Virus record (IMG/VR): IMGVR_UViG_3300007512_000149
Coordinates: 1-29,839 of that record
Reading direction: 5' to 3' (one strand)
Length of the DNA: 29,839 bases
From: a virus
Shown: one piece after another, positions 1-10,200 of the stretch
How the letters are laid out: every line of letters starts with the position of its first letter
Numbering within the stretch: position 1 is the first letter of the stretch
Translations under genes and position numbers: made by a program
The notes under the pieces: model-generated
The model's database searches: none
Seen by the model: only the letters and a program-made list of their open reading frames with translations
What the model was told of the DNA's origin: nothing

Positions 1-294
1 GGCATGCCAAAAAACACTTTTATGATTTTTTAAATTATAATATCTTTTCCCCAACTCCTCATCTTTTATCATAGATAAAAACTTATATTCTTCATCTAAT
101 AATTCTTGCCGATTTGAATGTATTCGTTTTAATGTTCTTCGTTTGAAATCGGATGGTCTTCTTTTATATGATTTCCTCATCCACGGAGAACTGCAAATAT
201 ATCCATCATCTTCTGTTCCCCAATGACACCCAATATAATATCTCCTATGCTTCCTATCATACCAAATATAAACAAATCCATATTTTTCTTTCAT
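1..294 (-). CDS. GIY-YIG family endonuclease, N-terminal part, cut by window edge
   Basis: This open frame starts at an ATG at 294-292 and runs 98 codons without a stop to base 1, so the C-terminus lies outside the window. A GGAG Shine-Dalgarno sits about 8 bases upstream of the ATG. The first 20 residues contain the GIY-YIG signature as GFVYIWYD followed by RRYYIGCHWG, then GYICSS-PWM and a basic stretch (KRRPSDFKRR) that could supply the catalytic arginine. In phages this family is mostly free-standing homing endonucleases that cut DNA and spread between related genomes. The gene lies 34 bases after gp14, where T4 has gene 15, so it looks like an insertion between neck and tail-completion genes. 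Family call is fairly sure; homing activity is inferred. Confidence 0.8.
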   Translation of the reverse strand, partial: MKEKYGFVYIWYDRKHRRYYIGCHWGTEDDGYICSSPWMRKSYKRRPSDFKRRTLKRIHSNRQELLDEEYKFLSMIKDEELGKRYYNLKNHKSVFWHA

Positions 295-328
295 TTTAAA
301 TCTCCATACTATATATAAAAAGTGTACC

Positions 329-1252
329 CTAGAAATTTCCCTCACTGAATGGATCAGTTTCGGTAAAGTCAAAGATGTCATCTTGGTCTCTTAATAATTC
401 AAAGTCTTCGCCATCGCCCATGTTATCACTATCTTCTGGCTCTTGTGGAATAATTAATGTGGTTGTTGTGGTACTACTAAGTTCATATTCAGCACTAGAA
501 ACTGCGCCTTTAACTGTCTCACTGGTTGCAGTAGAAAGATTACCTGCAATATTTGTAACTGTTAGTTTCGTTGTATCCGCATCCCAATCTGTAACAACGG
601 CAGTTGCAGTCGCATCAGCAAGTGCCGCACCAGTAGAACCCAGAACTTGAAAAACAGTTTCACCTTCAAAATAATTGATATATGCAGAATCACTTATTCT
701 TGTACCAAGTGATAGTTCAATTGCAAATTGTTTTCGTTCATCTTCAACTTTATCGATATCACTATATCCTGTATCAATAGTTTCTCCACTGTATGTGAAT
801 ACCTCACATGAAAGTTTATATGTAAAGAGTTTGCCCAATTGATAGAAGGGATTTTCGTGTTCTACAAAGTTAATTTCAAACAAAGTATTACTTAACGGAA
901 AGAAGATTAAATCGCCTTCTTTTGGTCGTGTTGTATTTTCATAAGAACCAACTGATTCCTCAAATCGTTTACGAGAAACAATTAATTCTATTCTATCTTT
1001 TATTTGAATGCCAAATCTAGAAAGAACATCACCCTCTCCCTCAAATCCATCAACCGACTGAATATACATTTCAACTTCATATCCATCATCAAATTGAGAT
1101 ATAGTATCCTCTCCGAATATTTCATCTTTATTCATAAGAGTTCTTGGAATATAGACCATATCCCTTCCCATCGTTTTAATCATTTCGATGGTAAGGTCTT
1201 CTACTATATTCTGTTCACCAGTATAGTCTTTAAAGTAAGGATTACGAGCCAT
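329..1252 (-). CDS. 14: Neck protein gp14 homologue
   Basis: This is the T4-type neck (head completion) protein gp14, which joins the DNA-filled head to the tail. The opening NPYFKDYTGEQN, the segment MGRDMVYIPRTLMNKDEIFG and the FGIQIKDRIE region are what I know from gp14 of marine T4-like phages. The core ends near residue 195. Residues about 200-260 form a Thr/Ala/Val-rich insert (VLGSTGAALADATATAVV, then LTVTNIAG) of a beta type common in marine phage structural proteins. The last 45 residues are very acidic and end FTETDPFSEGNF. At 307 aa it is longer than T4 gp14 (256 aa), and the insert accounts for the difference. It follows gp13 by 7 bases, and its Shine-Dalgarno (AGGA) lies in the end of gp13. 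Confidence 0.85.
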   Translation of the reverse strand: MARNPYFKDYTGEQNIVEDLTIEMIKTMGRDMVYIPRTLMNKDEIFGEDTISQFDDGYEVEMYIQSVDGFEGEGDVLSRFGIQIKDRIELIVSRKRFEESVGSYENTTRPKEGDLIFFPLSNTLFEINFVEHENPFYQLGKLFTYKLSCEVFTYSGETIDTGYSDIDKVEDERKQFAIELSLGTRISDSAYINYFEGETVFQVLGSTGAALADATATAVVTDWDADTTKLTVTNIAGNLSTATSETVKGAVSSAEYELSSTTTTTLIIPQEPEDSDNMGDGEDFELLRDQDDIFDFTETDPFSEGNF

Positions 1253-1259
1253 ATTTTAG

Positions 1260-2066
1260 TTATCCTGTCATAAAGTCTATTGGAAGTTCGTATGTTAATC
1301 GTAATTCTTCTTCAAGTTTTTGAATTTCTTCGTTCGCTTCGGAAGAAATTGCATCACCTCTTAAAGAAACTCCACCAGGCATTTGAATGCCCTCAAACTT
1401 TGATAAATTCGACCCCCATTGTTTTTTGATTTGTGCCGTGACATACTTCTTTAACCAAATATCATTAAATATTTCTGAAAATTGAACAGAAGATATAGCA
1501 ACATATGCTTCAATTAAAAGATACTTGTCTTTTATGATGTCATTATCCCAATCAGCATCAAGGTTTAACTTATTTGTTATTTTATTAAATCGAATTTGCT
1601 TTTCTGGTTGGAAAAAATCTTGAATCATATTGATATATCGTTTCGTGGAATCATACCTAGACAATCCCATACTAGAATTGAATCCGAGCCCTCTATTAAT
1701 TCCAAAATAGTCCATTAATGCCATTTGATAACGAACATCAAACATATTAATATTTGCAAACTCACCAAATTGGTGAATTCTAACAACACTTAAAATATCC
1801 TTTCCTTGGATTCTGCTGCCTGTTGCACCAACGGGGTCACCCAAATCATTCAAATCAATGTATTTACGATCTTTATCCTCTTGGGTTACTTGGTAACTAA
1901 ATAATTCTTTTTCAGCACCATCAAAATGATATTCTGAAAATAATTCTAATGATTCGTCTAGTCTATCTTCGCACTGCTGTCTATCAACATTGATGTCAAT
2001 GACTGGTGCCCCAAGTTTTCTTAAAGAATAATCGATTAATGCATCTCTGGATGTTATATTTGACAT
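1260..2066 (-). CDS. 13: Neck protein gp13 homologue
   Basis: This is the predicted T4-type neck protein gp13, which with gp14 completes the head-tail connector. It starts SRDALIDYSLRKLGAPVIDIN, followed by a Glu/Asp-rich helix (CEDRLDESLELFSEYHFDG), then a conserved-looking middle (DILSVVRIHQFG, FDVRYQMALMDYFG) and a C-terminal helix ending in IDFMTG. Its 268 aa compares with 309 in T4. The ATG at 2066 has an AGGAG Shine-Dalgarno 7-8 bases upstream. The gene pairs with gp14 exactly as in T4. The 54-base gap to the upstream gene holds only that ribosome site and a weak CTTTA/TAAAG dyad, so it probably shares a transcript with the 169-aa gene and its promoter at 2659-2686. Confidence 0.82.
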   Translation of the reverse strand: MSNITSRDALIDYSLRKLGAPVIDINVDRQQCEDRLDESLELFSEYHFDGAEKELFSYQVTQEDKDRKYIDLNDLGDPVGATGSRIQGKDILSVVRIHQFGEFANINMFDVRYQMALMDYFGINRGLGFNSSMGLSRYDSTKRYINMIQDFFQPEKQIRFNKITNKLNLDADWDNDIIKDKYLLIEAYVAISSVQFSEIFNDIWLKKYVTAQIKKQWGSNLSKFEGIQMPGGVSLRGDAISSEANEEIQKLEEELRLTYELPIDFMTG

Positions 2067-2120
2067 TAAAAACTCCTATACCTTTAATATATGTATAAAG
2101 ATAGAGGAATGGAGTTGGAA

Positions 2121-2630
2121 CTATTGAGCATCTTTGGTTGGATTTTGCTCTTCTTCAGTTCCAATTTCTACATTTAATTTCTGAATATTCTCGTAATCAA
2201 TGTTTTCAATGTAATATTTGCGAGTCACGGGTTCTTCTGATTCGTCTGAGGTGCTTACAAGGTAATTGGTAAATCCTGGCATTTGCAAAGGGCATGCCAG
2301 TTTTGGATAATCTAATTTTCCATATTCCTCTGCTTCTGCAACCAAAAATGTTTGTTTTCTATCTCCACAGCCACAACCACCACAAATGTGTTTAGTCGGG
2401 TCTACTTCACTTTGTTGCAAATATTCACAGGGTGGAAGTTCTCCTCCACCATCTTCGTTGCCAAAACAACTCAACACCCGCAATTGCTTAATTGGTTTGT
2501 TAATTTTTTTATTATTTAGATTTCTTGATGTTAAGGCCATTGCAAAATTTTGCACCATACTAAATGCTTTTTTAACACCTCGTTGGTTTGGGTCAACTGG
2601 TACTTTTCTGAATTTTGGTTTATCTGTCAT
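2121..2630 (-). CDS. Small Cys-cluster protein upstream of neck genes, function unknown
   Basis: A 169-aa protein that I do not recognise by name. The N-terminal 50 residues are basic (PKFRKVPVDPNQRGVKKAF, NNKKINKPIKQLRV). A Cys cluster follows: C-FGNEDGGGELPP-C at residues about 55-68 and ICGGCGCGDRKQ at about 83-94, then CPLQMPGF. The spacing C-x2-C-x-C with further cysteines suggests a bound metal (zinc or Fe-S), but this is inference. The C-terminal third is acidic. The ATG at 2630 has a GGAG site 7 bases upstream and lies about 28 bases after the -10 box of a near-consensus sigma70 promoter. Being first in the promoter-proximal unit with gp13 and gp14 suggests a role in head or neck assembly or in regulation. 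Confidence 0.6.
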   Translation of the reverse strand: MTDKPKFRKVPVDPNQRGVKKAFSMVQNFAMALTSRNLNNKKINKPIKQLRVLSCFGNEDGGGELPPCEYLQQSEVDPTKHICGGCGCGDRKQTFLVAEAEEYGKLDYPKLACPLQMPGFTNYLVSTSDESEEPVTRKYYIENIDYENIQKLNVEIGTEEEQNPTKDAQ

Positions 2631-2658
2631 AATATCTCCATAATAAAAGGTTTTATAA

Positions 2659-2686
2659 ATTATACACTATATGTATCACTTGTCAA
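2659..2686 (-). promoter_or_regulatory. Near-consensus sigma70-type promoter for the 169-aa/gp13/gp14 unit
   Basis: On the minus strand TTGACA (2686-2681) is followed by exactly 16 bases and then TATAAT (2664-2659), so both hexamers match the bacterial housekeeping consensus. The predicted start of RNA is near 2652, about 20 bases before the 169-aa ATG. The spacer carries a small dyad (ATACA/TGTAT around CTATA) that could be an operator. TATAAAA lies immediately downstream and is one or two bases from the T4 late consensus, so the site might be read in more than one phase of infection. The 62-base gap around it is among the larger gaps in the window. Confidence 0.72.
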
Positions 2687-2692
2687 GAAAAA

Positions 2693-4288
2693 TTATACTA
2701 TTCTTGCTAAAGTTACAGTTCTAACCCTGTGCATCATATCCCAATCACATGCAGAAACAAATCCCGAATTAAAATTTTGCGTATATGTCATTTTTCTATT
2801 TTTATCAGATTCATTCACTATTGTAGAAGTCCAATATGTAGAAGTCATTGGTTGCCATTTATATGCTGGATTAGAATTTTTTAGAATACCATCCATGAAG
2901 TTGGAATCGTTTTTTGTTTTGTCGTATATAAATGCAGATAAATGTAAAGAAGGTATAATGCACGAATTAATATTACTTGAAGTTATTCCATTATCTACGC
3001 AACTGTGTTTTACTGTATTGATTATATCAAAATCAGCATTCATATTTCTTGCGCTGTCGAATTTTGATGATATAGGAATTTTTGTATTCAACGAAATTGA
3101 TTTTTCATGAAACTTAATATTAGTTGCATGTAAATCTCTAGGAGAAACAATAACTGCGTATTTATTTTTAAGAAAGGATTTGAATTCTTTCCCATCAGAT
3201 TCCATAACATATTTTTCTGCTATACCTGTTTTTGGATTTCCGTAACCCTGAAGCCTTTCAAATGGGCTACCACTTGACCAAAACTGGCCAACATAAAACC
3301 CACCAAGTTGATAACTTCCTGGAGTCCAAGAATTAGCAACACTAGAAGATACTGTGCCGTATTTTATAAAATCATTTACAACATTAATTTCGGAACTATC
3401 TGAACAATTGTATGGAATTCCTTGTTTCTTTAGTCCCATCCAATATCCATTACAATTGCCGACAACAGTTTCGGTACATTTGTCCTCTTGAACACATGCA
3501 GAAAACAACCCGTCCTTGCTATTAACTGTGTTATTATATCTAATGATTGAATCTCTTTCGGTAGGCACAGAACTTATTAATACATTATCATAAACTTTAC
3601 TGCGAACCGAATTTCCACCTTCTGTAGTTTCTGACCTATATGGTGTGCTACCACATTCAATTTGTATTTCAACCGTTGGGTCGAAGGGACAAGAAACCGT
3701 GGGATAATATGTGGCAATGCCATTTGGATTTATTTTTGTTTGTTGATTGGAGCATTCTGATTCGGAACAAACATTATAACAATCAAACACATTACCGCCA
3801 ACTTCAACACAGCACCCAGAAGGAAATCTCACATCATCTTCAATTGGGTCTGGAACTTTTGGATTGTTACTTGCACCGTTTGTACAAAATGCAAAAATGT
3901 CATCCGAACTTTCGTTTATTTCGGAGCAAAGCCTATCTTTACCTAACCAAATGCCCCCAATAGAATGACATTCGCAAAATGTTACATCGTCTTGCAATCC
4001 ACCCATATAACTCGGAACGCCCTGATTAATACTGTTTAGATATTCGTCATAGTCATCAACATATTCACAAGCGCAACAGCACCCCCTAGAACTTAATTCT
4101 GGACATTGAACATCTGAAATGTCTTCACCTTCTTGTTTATATTGAAAATATCCCCTAGATTCCATACATGAAATATATGTTATGGGATATTCTTTTGTGC
4201 CGTCTGGATGACAACACACACCAATATCAGAAAGAAAATCCTTATAATTGGTTGATGATTTTATTCTAGATCGAAATTGTACACTCAT
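2693..4288 (-). CDS. Cys-rich protein with C-terminal DUF1566/Lcl_C-like domain, probable adhesin
   Basis: A 531-aa probable virion-associated adhesin. The first 22 residues are a short polar helix-like leader (KSSTNYKDFLSDIG). Residues about 24-310 are Cys-rich, with CC and CCCAC clusters and one module of the kind repeated in the neighbouring giant proteins (CECHSIGGIWLGKDRLC). From about residue 329 a GGFYVGQF start is followed by a domain ending in KWQPMTSTYWTST, FNSGFVSACDWDMMHRVR and TVTLARI. This matches the layout of DUF1566 (Lcl_C), where a YW(S/T)ST segment is followed by a Gly turn and an arginine-rich last strand. The same layout ends the 1043-aa protein. It lacks a collagen stretch and a signal peptide. 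It occupies the place of T4 wac (fibritin), just before the neck genes, but shows no fibritin coiled coil. Confidence 0.68.
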   Translation of the reverse strand: MSVQFRSRIKSSTNYKDFLSDIGVCCHPDGTKEYPITYISCMESRGYFQYKQEGEDISDVQCPELSSRGCCCACEYVDDYDEYLNSINQGVPSYMGGLQDDVTFCECHSIGGIWLGKDRLCSEINESSDDIFAFCTNGASNNPKVPDPIEDDVRFPSGCCVEVGGNVFDCYNVCSESECSNQQTKINPNGIATYYPTVSCPFDPTVEIQIECGSTPYRSETTEGGNSVRSKVYDNVLISSVPTERDSIIRYNNTVNSKDGLFSACVQEDKCTETVVGNCNGYWMGLKKQGIPYNCSDSSEINVVNDFIKYGTVSSSVANSWTPGSYQLGGFYVGQFWSSGSPFERLQGYGNPKTGIAEKYVMESDGKEFKSFLKNKYAVIVSPRDLHATNIKFHEKSISLNTKIPISSKFDSARNMNADFDIINTVKHSCVDNGITSSNINSCIIPSLHLSAFIYDKTKNDSNFMDGILKNSNPAYKWQPMTSTYWTSTIVNESDKNRKMTYTQNFNSGFVSACDWDMMHRVRTVTLARIV

Positions 4289-4299
4289 ATATTATATAT

Positions 4300-7200
4300 C
4301 TATTTGTTGCATACGCCATAAGGGCAATTTGGAGGAAGACACTGCACCCAAATACATTCTCCAGACGGAAGGGTAATGTATGTATAGGCCACTCCGTTGA
4401 TTATTTTACTATAATCTTCATTGAATGTTTGTCTGGTACAAACAATACAACCATCTGGAGGGTAACAATCTTGATGGTCTTCACAGACCGAATTGTCTCC
4501 ATTGTATGTTCCATAGTTTAGAGAACAAGAGTCTGAATCTGTTATATAACACCAAGGTTCTTGATTTACACAACATGCTCCAGTTTGAGTTCCTGGTTGA
4601 TGACATTCAGTATCATCTTCTAGTGTATCGCATAAATTGCCAGCACCCTTCCATGTTCCAAGTAAAACTGTATCGCATTCAAATTGAATGGTATCAACAC
4701 AACTAGGAGTTCCATTTATTCCACCACAACATGCACCCAAAGCACATGGGTCGGAATCACAATTCGCAATATGTGATAAAGATGTTCCCGTACATGAACT
4801 AGGCAACACATCAGAACATCCGCCGGTATATATTCCACCTGTCTTTTCACAACATGCGAAAGTATAGTCGGTGCAATCACCGCACTCATTTTCAATAGAA
4901 TCCAGTGGATTATTACAACAAGTCCAATCGGATGTACAAGTCGAATCTCCATGACAGCAGACTCTATCTGGGCAAGAGTCAGAACAACTATTAGATTCAT
5001 TCCAAAGACCGCCGCATAGTAGGCACTGTGTTTCTTCAAGTATTCGGCATTCTCCTACACCCAAGCAACATTGTCCTGTAGGAATTGAAGTATCGCATAG
5101 TGTTGTGGCCGCACAGGTATTTGAATCGTCCCATTGTCCTTTACCATTTGTATCACAACTACAATTCCATTCAGTTAAGTTATCATAACAAGTTGTTTCG
5201 CTTGTGCAACACGAACCCGTTCTATTCCCACAATCATTATTAATACAACTTCCGTTTGCAATGAAGTTATTTGGATTAGAACAATCACCTATTGTTGCAT
5301 TTCCGTCTTGACAATTTTGTGAACCACCATAACAACCATTAGCGGAGCTGGCATCCTCACAGCATATTCCATACTCAATAGGAGAGCATGGAGTGCCATC
5401 AGCACATTGTCCTTGCGAGCATTTTGTTGTTCCATCACCACAGTACACTCCACCATGTTGCATACTACATTGATTTTCAGTTACATCTGTTGTACAACTA
5501 CCACTACCGTAACAACAAGCACCTGTTGGTTCTGTAGTATCACATAAACCACCAATACAAAAACCTTGATTACAATCTGTTGTATTATCGCCACACCAAG
5601 TTCCAAGACAGTTACTCTGAGTAACATCTGTTATACAAGTTGTATCTGTACAACAAGCACCTGTTGGTTCTGTAGTATCACATCCACCACCAGTACAAGA
5701 ATCTTGATTACAATCTGTTGTATTATCGCCACACCAAGTACCAGAGCAATTTGCTTGTATGTCGTCTGTTGTACAAGTTGTACCATTACAACACGCACCT
5801 GTTGGTTCACCACATGTTATTTGTGAGCAAGTCATTCCATCATGGAACACTCCACCACCATTACTGTTATCAATATCCCAACAATCTACTGCGTTTGTAT
5901 CATCCACGCAAACACCTTTATTTGGATTACAACACGCACCCCTACCAAAACAAGACTCTTCGCACATCGGTCCAGAACCTTCTGGATGGAAACCGCAATA
6001 AGTACAAGTTTCTGGATGTAGATTGCAATCACACATTTCATGACCGGCCACCAAAGTATCGCAAAGCGATTCGTCTCCGTTGGTGAAACATTGGGGGTTT
6101 GGATTATTGGTCAGGCCGATAATATAACAACACTTATTCGGGCCCGAAAGGCACGGAGTCTCGCATTCAACTGGCTCTCCACTGCATGTAATATCTTCTC
6201 CTCCACATCCACAACACCCCGCACATGCCTGACCCCCCCCGGGGTCGCCACAAGAGCAATGACATGGTGTCCAACAATCTCCAATGTCATTGTCGCCGCA
6301 AGATTGTCCTAAACTATTAATACAATCCGTATCGATGGGATTATTTGGAAGCCATTGACCATTCCCATTCATCCAACAAGGACAACGCAATGCTGGGTCT
6401 GTTTCGTCAAACTCCAGGCACTGTGGATTCTGTCCGTTTGGACCTATATCACATTGTGGTGTAGTTCCAGAACTACCAGTATCACAAAACGGAGGTTGAA
6501 CTAAAGCAGAACCTTGACTACAATTGTACCCAAGTGTTTCGGGTTGTTGAATACAACAAGTAGATAAATTTGCCCAATATTCGCTTGGAATGTTATCACA
6601 TTGGTCATCATTAACATCACCCGGACATAAACCACAATCAAGATTACCATTGGAGCAATCTAGAGGAATCCACTTGCAAGGTTCAGGGCCGCACTCACAA
6701 CTACCGTCAGTACATTCTGTCGGAATAGTCCCACCATTGCACCTATACATACACTGCTCTGCGGTACTATATAAACATTGTGTTTCGCCCAAGACGGTAA
6801 GACCATCGCAACAAGTTCCAAACTGGATACCAGTACAAGATGGCCATTGGGGTATTACTTTACCAGTGTCATATTCACTAGTGCAATAACCACACGATTC
6901 TTCTTCACAACCCTCTGGGCAACATGGAGGTTTGGAATCGTCCCAATGAGAAGTTCCAGTAGATGAAAACTGGCCCATAAATTCACATTGTGCTTCACAT
7001 ATATCTTCATAACATCTCCAATTATATTGAGTTTCTACACAACATGTTCCTACTGGCTCCAATTCTTCAAATGCGCCTGGGCAATCGTTTGCGTTACAAT
7101 ACGATTCATGGCTTGTTCCACCATAAGTAGCACAATCTTCTGGTGAAATATTATCCAAACAGAAACAACTTAAACAGCAACTTGTTTGAGGCACATCGTC

Positions 7201-10200
7201 AGCAAGACAATTCGCACACAGATTTCCATAATCCCATCCAGCATTTTGGTCACACCACGCATACGCGCCTCTTAGACCACCTGTGAAGTCCTCACACGGA
7301 CCGTACATAATTTCACTACAGCCTTGTGGGTCATTAGGACTATTACATGGAATAATATAAGGAGGCAATTCACTATTATTTCTCGGTGCGTCTTCAGTAC
7401 ATGCCATATCTTTCATAAACCAATCGGGTCTTGCTGGGAATTGGTCGGGAGGAGTGCTTCCTCCAGTAATTAACGCAGTACAAATCTTTGCTCCTTGCAT
7501 TAATCTTGAGGCATCTGAAAGTGAAATGTTGTTTGCTTGGTCGGTTGAATATACACCATGAGTACAGAAACTATGTGCATCAGTTGTGAGTATACCATGT
7601 GTTGGATTTATATAACCCACCACGGTTTGGTCAAATCCAGGCAGAATCGCAGGGCACGCTGGTGGGTCCGCTGTACAATTTGGATAATCAAGAACACCAG
7701 TCCATGTGTTTGGATATCCTATGGCCTCCATAGCATCACATATTTTTGTACCACCACCAAGGCCACGGTCTGTTGCCTTAATGTCATCCCACAAACTTGC
7801 GAGTTCCGAAGAATTATTAGTATTAACTCTTTTAACATTTACATTTGTATTTGGAATCCACGCTTGAGTATTAAAGAATATTAGAGAGAAGAATACATCT
7901 CCTCTGTCAGCGAAAGCGGGTGACATACCAACAAGAGATTCACCAATTCCTTGCATTGCTTTATCAAACATTCCAGCCGCTATACTACCAGACACATCTA
8001 TTATGAATACTATATGTTCTGTTACTGAGGTTTGGCCTCTTTCGTCTCTGTCTTCTGGTTCATTTGCGCCAGGACAGCACGATGTTCCATCGCCATGGAA
8101 CACTCCATCATCATCTTCACATGCACTTCTGGATAAATTATCTTCACAACTTCCATCAGTATGGCAACACGCACCATATTCTTTTATACCACAAGGATCA
8201 CCGTCACATGTAGTATCATCTCCTTTATAAATTCCTTGCACATTGTCACAATCTGTTGATGTCATTATATCACAGGATTTTGCAGTACAACACGCACCTG
8301 TTGGTTCTAATGGGTCACCGCATAGGTCACAAGTTGTATCTATTCCTAACCATTCTCCACCACATCCTTCTTGGGTCGTTATAAAGCAACTTCCACTACT
8401 TAAACAACATGCACCAACATTTATATCTATATCACAGGCACAATCTACGGGGTTATCTCCCTCGCATTCTGTGTTTGGACCCATAAAGTTTCTTCCAGTT
8501 TGCGTACAAATGTCTGCGGTAGTTTTTTCACAAAGACCATCTCCACAACACGCACCAACATAAATGGTTGCATCACAGCAATCAACTTCACCACATATTC
8601 CATCAACTGCAATACCACCATAAATTAATTCACAAATGGTTGCACTCATTGGTGGTAGTTTTGTTTCTGGACGATTGGTGTCATAACTTCCTATACTATC
8701 ACCGATACAACTACCATCTTTACAACACGCGATAGGTGAGCAACAAGGACTTAAACAAAGTTCATCTCCACCATTTGTACAACCGGGACCATCACATTCT
8801 CCTGTGCATTGTCCTTCAGGATTGAATGAACCACCGAGAGCATTGCATTCTGTTACTGTAACATTTGAAACACATTCTTGACCAGCACCTCTAAGTGGTT
8901 CAGTTCGTGGTCTACCAGTATCACCGCCAGTTAAAGGCGTTCCTCCACTAAAGTAACCAGTACACACAGAACAAGGACCACAACATTCTGGATATGGCTT
9001 TCTGTTGGCTTGATCATATCCACAAGCACAACTTTCATCATCACTCCAACCATCGGGACATTCGCAACCTGCAATGGATCCACAGGGAGCATCTCCCAAG
9101 TAAACACCGCCCAATAATATACATTCTCTTCTTGGCCATCTAGATGCATATCCAACACAATTATTACCATTTTCATCACAATGGGGTAAGCAACAACATC
9201 CAAATGGACCCATTGCTTCTCCAACAAATGGATTATATGCATTTCCGGCGCCATATGTGTGAACTCCGTGTGTTCCTAATCGGGAGAGTCCACCAGGCAA
9301 ATTACAAACTTGCCTTCTAATTCTACATTCTGGGCAACCAGCACCACACTCTGAACCTAAATATGAAGGTCCTATAATAGTATCTGAATTACTATCGTCT
9401 CTGTACCAATTTGTGTTTGGAATAGGAACTCCATTATCATCCAAATCCCCACAGAACCCCCATTTTCTTGAAGGAGTACCAACATGAAGAGGATGAGTAC
9501 CCCAACTACAATTAGCATCTTCGACCAGAGCAGAGTGACACCACGGACTACTCCATTCTCTATCAAGTTTTACGCAGCCAGTATGTTCATCCCAACAAGA
9601 ACCAGCAGGACACATCATATCCCAGAAAGACATAATTACGGTAAATAGTGGGTCATATCCTCCAGTATCGACATGTGGTCCTTGAGCATCTTGCCAAGCA
9701 TAACTGGTAGTTGGAAAGCCGCAAGGACCCAATGAATCCCATATGGGCATGTTACTGGTAGTCCTAAAATCCTCGTGACTGGGAATACATGACTCTCCAC
9801 TCCACATCCCTTGACCATTTTCACAAGGTTCTAGATATTCTGAATCCCACATACCCTGTTCACAACTTGTTCCGGGACCCCACCATGTCCAATTTCCATC
9901 TTCTTCAAGACCTTGAAATCCTTGTACGCCAGGCAACGAATTACATTCTGGATATAGAGAAATTTCATCTGGGAAATTCTCATTCCAATTGGTGCATCTC
10001 TGTGGAATTCCAATGATTGTATCTACTGGGTCGTCATCATAATTCCCAAGCGAGCCTGGGTATGTGGGTGTTCCATTATATAATCCCCATTTATTTAATC
10101 TATCACAATTATGTTTTGTTGTTGTAAAACAAGCGGCCGGCGAATGTGGAACTCCTATACCACCACCGCCACAGTTATTACCAAACCACCACTCATCACA

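Noticed and set aside
2067-2120. Possible terminator hairpin between the 169-aa gene and gp13
   Set aside because: Only a weak 5-base dyad without a GC stem or U-run; more likely an ordinary linker with a ribosome site.
2693-4288. T4 wac (fibritin) by position before gp13
   Set aside because: No heptad coiled coil or fibritin foldon-like end; the C-terminus is DUF1566-like instead.
5383-5808. Regularly spaced repeats that could suggest a CRISPR array
   Set aside because: The 138-base period is a multiple of three, the units are similar along their whole length, and the repeat lies inside an intact protein frame.
5566-6086. Several overlapping plus-strand frames opposite the giant gene
   Set aside because: They mirror the Cys/Thr-rich codon pattern of the minus-strand gene, have unlikely composition, and lack ribosome sites; the minus-strand protein is clearly the coding one.
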